Under the pieces are notes generated by a model, which was not told the DNA's origin, searched no databases, and worked only from the letters and a program-made list of their open reading frames with translations. A program made the translations under genes and the position numbers. DNA of 63,584 nucleotides, from contig FTLJ01000644.1 of the NCBI GenBank assembly GCA_900155495.1, positions 1 through 63,584 of the forward strand, in the 5' to 3' direction. The stretch comes from Porogramme epimiltina. Its lineage: Eukaryota; Basidiomycota; Agaricomycetes; Polyporales; Polyporaceae. Shown here one piece after another: positions 57,659-63,584 of the stretch. Position 1 is the first letter of the stretch. Every line of letters starts with the position of its first letter.

Positions 57659-60600
57659 TTATTTCGAAGGGAGCGGCGGGATCGCCGGGACGGGCGGGAT
57701 GGCGGACTCGCCGCCCTGCTGCTGGCGCGGCCGCTGGAGCTTGCGGTTCTGCTTCTCCTTTGCCTGGGCGTCGCGCTCTGCCTGGAGGCTTATCATCGCC
57801 TGCCTCTGCTGCGCGATGAAGTCGGACGTGTTTGGCCTGTACCGCGGATTCATATATCAGTATAAGGGTGCGGACCCACACGGATGGAGAGCGGGAGGGC
57901 TGCATACCGCATGCGAAGGATCCGGAGGATGGTCTCGCCGTTGCTGACGTCCTTCTCTTTCTCTTGCTGCTTCTCCTTCTTGCGGTTCTTGATCGTGCCC
58001 AGGTTGCGCTGTTGGTACACGCTCTTTGCGCGCTTCTTGATAGACGGCGCCGTGCGCAGACTGTGCTGCATCATCCGCACACACTCCTCCATGAGCGCGT
58101 CGCTGAAGGATCATGGGAAGTCAGCCACATGTGTTTTATCAAAACGCGGAACGCGGACTCACGTATGCCAGTCGTAATACAGTCGGATGGATAGGATATC
58201 ACGGTATTTCTGGTTCTGCAACGCCTCGAGTGAGATAGGGCCTTCGCCGCCCGCATAGAAATAGTCTCGGAGGAACTGTAGAGCAGACATTAGCAAACGC
58301 GTAGTTGTAACTCGTCGGGGAATGGTAAACCTTCAGCCATTTGAAGACAATGTCCACCTCCTTGTCCGTCAGCGGCTTCATGTCACTTTGAACCTCCGAC
58401 AGTGGCGGGATCAGCAGGCCTTCGATGACATTCAGGATTTCTTTCCACACGCGACCAAGGACCATGTCCTTCGTCGTCTCACTCAGGTACGTGTTCAGAG
58501 TGGACAGGTTATCGTCGAAGAAGTTGAACAGTGGCAAGATCGCCTGCTCAATCTCGACGTCCGTCAGGCCCTCGGGCTTGAAGCGCGGCTTCTCAGATTG
58601 CGGCAACGGGATCTGGACCTCTTCTTTGCTCCCGAGCGCCGAACCGAAGAGGGCAGTGACGTTGCCGAACGCCTTGTTGTAGTCGATGCTCCCCGCGGTC
58701 GTCGACTTGACGAGTGTCTTGAGCACCGGCCGCGAAAGGCTCTGCTGGATGAATGGCGTCATCTGAGGCGAGCGGCGTGTCAGCTTAGCGCGAGGAACGG
58801 AGCCCGCACCGCAACAGCGCTTACCTTGTCGATGAAGACGCGGATCATGTCGCTCTCCCCGCGCTTAAGGGAGCGGAACGCGCGACCAAAGTAGAATTGA
58901 AGGTCATCCTTCTCGCCTTCCATACTCACGCGGAGCAAGATGCGTCCTTGGGAGTCGAGATCGAACCATAACTCGTGCGCCATGAAGTCGCCGAACCGTT
59001 TGGGGTCAAGGCAGAGGTACGCGCGGCCGACCGTATCGTGCTTCCCTACCAGGGCACGGTCACGCACACTGATCATGATCCACAAGGGCTTCTCAACGGA
59101 GAGATCGAAGGATTCATCCCCTATAAGTGGAGCTGGGTCAGCGAGCTGGGCATTCAACACATTGGCAAGGCCACTGACATCTAGGGTTGAGGGTCTCGTA
59201 GATTGTCCTCGTCTTGGCCAAGCGGTTGCCCTGTTCGTCGCTGAGGGTGACGAACGTGTCGAGCTGTGCAGAAGGGCTGCTGTCAAGTGGTACGAGACCC
59301 TCCGCGAGGGAGACCTTGACTGTGAACAAGAACCGATCCCCACGTTCCACCTTGTCCGGCGTCGGCGGCGCAGTGTGCTCCAGGATCTCCATCTTCTTGT
59401 CCGCCTCGATCTGCTCGTACATGTTGTCGAGCAGGCGACGCGCAGCCTCGATGTTGTTGAGCTTCACACACGACTCGGACCGGAAGGTGAACGGCTCCAC
59501 GGGCTTCTTCCCACTCCGGTCCGCGAGCATCTTCGCCTTCTCGAGCCACGCGGACGACTTCTGGGGTTGGATGTAGTCCGTCGGCCGGGGGAACATCTCC
59601 GTCATGAACATTTCCTCGACCGTAGTGCAGTACTGATTGATAGCCTTGCTGATGGTCTGCACCGGATGTGAATACACGCTCAACACAGGCCCGTGTCACA
59701 GAATCACGCACCTTGGACAAGCTTGTGAAGAAGCGCGCCTCTTGATACTCGTCGACCCATTCCAGATCTTGCAAGAACTGTATCGGACTGCGCAGGGAAT
59801 CAAACAAGTCGATGATCGACGAGCTGTGGCCCTCCGCGCCTTCCGCTTCGAACTGGAGTCTGCAATCAGCTATCGACTCGTAGCTGAGACACACTCTAAC
59901 AAACCTTGTCTGCTGCAATAGCCTGAGTGTAAATCATATCAACATGTTGTCCAGCGTGGGAACGGAAATAGACGCACCGCCTGTACCCATTGCGTCGTCT
60001 TGTCATCCGTGTTGATCAACCACTGCCTGACGTATGGCTCGAAGAACATGCCGACGTTGAACTGAATATCACCGCTGTGACACACGGATCGATCAAAACA
60101 TCCCGAGGGAGAATGCGGAATACCTACTTCGGGCAGAAGGCCTTGTACATCCCGAGCAACGTCTTCGTGCGGCGATACAGTGCGAAGATATCTTGGATGG
60201 GCACGTCCGGTGTTGGTCCGTTCATTGAGTCTTCAAACAGCCGCTTCTTTGAATCATCGAGATCCATGAGGAAGTGAGGAATTTGAATCTCGAGCATCAG
60301 CGAGACAATGTCCAGATGTCTGCATGAACGCTTTAGTGATTGTAGCCCACATTTCACGCCTGAGAACAACGTACCCAAGAAGGGGCTCGGGGAACCGCTT
60401 GTCCAGCAGCTTCGCGCTCTTCTCGATCTCGTCCGTCATCAGCAGCAGTGGCAGCGCGCGGTTGACCCCAGGCGCAGACTGCAGCTCGTGCATCTTGTTG
60501 CCGTAGTAGCGGGCGGAGACCTCCCGGACCTGCACCTGAATCTCCATTATCCGCTCCGTGACATCAACACTGAAGCGCGCAAGGAGGTTGCGGTCGCCGA

Positions 60601-63085
60601 CGATGTCCAGGATCTGGAGGAACGGTTGGATATCCGACGGTTTGATCTGCGGCAAGCTGTCGAGACTGTGGTAGAGTTGCGAGAGGAAGGTGCTGAAGAG
60701 ACCACCGTAGATTTGCGCTAGGTAATCACAGTCCTGCTTCGGCCACTTGTCCAGGTCGATTTCGGTCGTGACCCGGGCGATATTGTTGAGCGCCTCGGGC
60801 ACGCATTCGAGCGGGACCTCGTTGCGCTCGTAGAACTGCCGGACTATGTCGAGGAAGCATGCGACGCGATACGGCTGCCCTATCCTCCAGCGCAACGCAA
60901 CCTCATTGATGAGCTCGATGTGTGCTGCCGAAAGGATGCCCAAGGAGACCTCGTCGTCATCGCCCACCGCAGGGCTAAGCATCGCTTCTAGGTCCGCCGC
61001 CACGCAGTATTCCAATAGGCGCTTGTAGTACTTGCGCGGATTTGGTGGGATGAAGGTGAAGTAAAATCCGACTTGGATCTCGTCGTCACCGTCGAGCGTG
61101 CCGGGGACCCCGTCCGGGTCGCTCGGACCAAGGTTCCCTAGTGACACGACAGAGTTTCGGCTGCTTATGGACGGATGCCGTTGAGCAAGGCCGTTATCGT
61201 AGTATGACCCTGGTCGCCCAGCCGAATATGTCGAGTAAACGGACCCAGGCCGCCCTTCTGTTGAGGGTAGCGCTTCCGAGGGAGTCGACTTGGCCAGATC
61301 GGGGTTGAACTGCACCATGACGACCATGAGCTGCGAGAGGTGTGACGTCTCGAGAGTTCGCCAGTACTGCCAAGCGGCGTCGTTCTCGAAGTCTTCTCGT
61401 CGCATGGGGAACGGAGATCCGGCATTGATATTCTTCAAGCAGGTCTATCGAGGTATCAGCCAACAGTACTCATAGTTGTTACTAGTCACACACCTTAAGA
61501 TCGTTCAGAGCGGCCTGTAAAAATGATTTGGAGACTGTGTATACACATGAACAGTGAAAGTACACACCTTCTCCGAGCAGATCTGGGCCAACTTGTCAAT
61601 CTCCTGTTGCGCAGCACTAGTAGTGAGTTTGAAAAGCTTCGCAGCCGTTTTCACCAAGGGCATATCGGCGACCTGCATACTGATCTGCTTGGCCGAGCTA
61701 ACCGAATCTCGGTTTGAAGTGGACGCAGAGTCGTATCCTGAATCTGAGTAGGACTGCTGTGAAGGCGCAAGCTTTGCAGTATACATGTCCAATCGGGATG
61801 TCAACTCCGGTGAAACATGGCTGATATGGCGCAGGCAATCGCGTAAGAGGCGGACGAACTGCGCAATGTGGTTATTGAGCTCCATCTTCCACGCGTCGCC
61901 CGCCAGTGAGGGTTCTTTCTTGAGAACGTTAGTAGCGTTCGTAGCAAACATCAGGATGAGCTCCTCGATCTTGCGGTTCTCCTTCATTTGTCGTCGGAAG
62001 GTTTCGTCCTTGACCTGTCCGTAAAATACGGCCATCGTTCTTCGTGTGAGTTGGTCGGAATAGCTACAACGAACATTTAGCACGTGGTCACAGAGATATA
62101 CCAGGGCTGATTGGCAATAGAAATCATGGACAACGGGGTATGTACGTTCCGTCGCTTGGTCGCGGTTCATGGACTTGTTGTCGTAGCGTGTCTTCGACAC
62201 TGACCACGCCACATTAGTCTTGCCAAGAGTATGGCATTTCTATGCAGCTCCCATTCTCCGCACCATACCCGAACATCTAATGTTGCCACCTAAATGGTCG
62301 CTGACAGCTCCTACCCACGGTGCTGCCAAGGTATTCCCAATAAAGTTCCCGTCAGAATTTAGGCTCTCTGAACGAGTCGTCAAGCAGCAAGTGTGGCAGG
62401 GGTGGCAGGTGCTGGTACATCCGTTCCCCGTGCATCTCGTTGACAAGGAGAGCGAGAACCAAGATGTCCCATGAAGATCCGCATCGTATAGGGAGAAAGA
62501 GTGGGCTGGACTCTAGTGCACGAGATCTCCCAGTGGGACGCACTACAATCGCGGTGGTATGGCACCCTGAGATGCCCCTCTGATACGGACCTCCCCCGGA
62601 AAAAAGCAAGAGTGATGTGACGTACGCAGAGTCCCTGCCCATGGCAATGTCCTGCAGTTTCTGCTCAAGCACCTTGATCAAGTCCTTCGGGAAGCGTACT
62701 CCTTTCTGTCCGTCCCGGAACATGTCGCCCAAGGAGAATATTGAGTTGGAGACGGCATTGGATATGCGTGTGTGGTAGTCTCTGTCCCTTTCCGGCTGCT
62801 CTGGCTGGGCTGCTGCCTCGACCGGCTTGGGTTGCATGCGATAGCTCAACAGACTGTCAAGCGCAGAAGATCAATCAGCCTTGCGAGCCCTCGGACCAAA
62901 TGGAGCGTTGTAGACTCACGCTACACGCAGCACAAAGCTTGACAAGTAGAATAAATCATGAGATTACACAGCGGGGGATAATGCACAAGTTGCATGACAT
63001 ACTTTATGAGCTCATCCTCCGAGAACCGGATTCGGGACAACTTCCGCTCGTGCATCGAGGTACTGGCATAGCTGCGCCTGGACAT
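57659..63085 (-). CDS. ync13: UNC13/Munc13 homologue (MHD1-C2-MHD2), fission-yeast Ync13 type
   Basis: Large minus-strand gene with many short introns and about 1,300-1,450 residues. I chose ATG 63085 (MSRRSYASTSMHERKLSR) because its upstream frame has no ATG before a stop. Ordered landmarks: RFPKDLIKVLEQKLQDIAMG; RRTMAVFYGQVKDETFRRQM; a Ser-rich insert; AAWQYWRTLETSHLSQLMVV; YFTFIPPNPRKYYKRLLEYC; RWRIGQPYRVACFLDIVRQF; the MHD1 signature DIFALYRRTKTLLGMYKAF; a C2 domain from FTVKVSLAEGLVPLDSS through KTRTIYETLNPRWDESFDL to DTVGRAYLCLDPKRFGDFMA; MHD2 with TPFIQQSLSRPVLKTLVK and WKEILNVIEGLLIPPL; and a basic tail (IKNRKKEKQQEKEKDVSNGE). The family primes SNARE-mediated exocytosis, and in fission yeast acts in septum and wall integrity. 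The C2 keeps some but not all usual Ca2+-binding Asp, so calcium dependence is doubtful. Stop at 57661-57659. Confidence 0.88.
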
Positions 63086-63584
63086 GGGTTGTTGCGGTAT
63101 AGATGGCCCGCTAGGGGGTGTATCCTGGGCCTTGTGTAGTCGTGAGGGTCGTGAGGGGTGTTAGAGAGATATGAGGGGGTAGGGAAGGCAGGGCGTGCGC
63201 AGGGAGCGCTGAGCGCCGGCTGTGTCGCGGCCGTGGCAGTCCTCGCCGGCTGGCCTACGACCATTATCTAAGGCGGCGATTCAAGCCCTGCCATGGACAC
63301 ATTCTGTCCGGATATCATTTCAACTCATACTCAGGGCGAAGCATATTCGGCGCAGACGCTCTCTTCGGGCACTCGCGCTCATGTGCCGTCTATTGCAGTG
63401 TGCCCGAGATGGCCACCGTTGAGCGATCATCTGAGTCGAGATATCTGGGCCACAGAGCGACCGTGCGTAGGCGCCGGTGATCAGTTCCGCGCGGTGCGAT
63501 AAACATGTGCAGTTTCCCTAATCTTATACACCGCCGGCGCGAATTAATATGTTTATGAGCTCGAGCGCCGAATACCGTTTGATG
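63086..63584. other. Upstream region of the UNC13 homologue
   Basis: About 500 bp to the window edge. The first 180 bp (to about 63258) are open in the same frame as the gene, without an ATG, and could be a 5' leader or part of an upstream exon. Nothing else recognised. Confidence 0.5.

Noticed and set aside
1..63584. tRNA, rRNA, CRISPR arrays, intact transposons
   Set aside because: I looked for tRNA B-box (GGTTCGANTCC) sequences on both strands, regular spacer-repeat arrays, and reverse-transcriptase or transposase motifs, and found none convincing.

Overview
The window reads as a gene-dense stretch of a filamentous basidiomycete chromosome, most likely an Agaricomycete of the Polyporales type. 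The evidence is GC-rich DNA, genes cut by many introns of about 48-70 nt with GTRNGT-like donors, and protein families typical of that group: an OTT_1508-like deaminase, RTA1, MARVEL-like proteins, a fungal auxin-efflux-carrier-like protein, GMC oxidoreductase and a fungal UNC13. I found no tRNA, rRNA, CRISPR array or intact transposon. Two runs of N (about 54381 and 56530) show that this is a draft assembly. Exon joins were worked out by hand from reading frames and GT/AG sites. Family names come from memory of motifs; no search was run.

Layout. 1-2147 (-): damaged Cys-rich putative regulator. 2186-2386: three tandem 66-67 bp repeats in a divergent promoter. 2474-4410 (+): OTT_1508-like deaminase-domain protein. 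5580-8302 (-): PPR protein. 8910-10801 (-): DHA1-type MFS transporter. 11811-13322 (-): RTA1-like protein. 13400-16000: unresolved membrane-protein-like fragments. 16745-17491 (-): MARVEL-like protein. 20027-22874 (-): amino-acid/GABA-type permease. 25112-27454 (+): second MFS transporter. 27902-30900 (+): ER Hsp70 LHS1. 31287-31793 (-): small DUF7770-like protein. 32463-34320: two diverging decayed gene copies forming an inverted duplication. 34626-37214 (-): GMC oxidoreductase. 38398-39057 and 43090-43714 (-): two SRPBCC-fold paralogues bracketing an auxin-efflux-carrier-like gene (39548-42121, -). 44766-46008 (+): four-TM protein of DUF7598 type. 47540-48608 (-): MARVEL-like protein. 48609-57658: very GC-rich and gene-poor, with one conserved orphan (53520-54371, +) and a degenerate tandem duplication. 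57659-63085 (-): UNC13/Munc13 homologue.

Most genes are housekeeping or trafficking functions: mitochondrial RNA processing (PPR), ER folding (LHS1), exocytosis (UNC13) and membrane transport. I saw no operon-like pathway. The 31-44 kb block (DUF7770-like, GMC, two SRPBCC proteins, a transporter) is the most accessory-like part. The best leads are the repeat array in the 2.2 kb divergent promoter, the deaminase gene it faces, the head-to-head inverted duplication at 32.5-34.3 kb, and a UPR-element-like site in front of LHS1.
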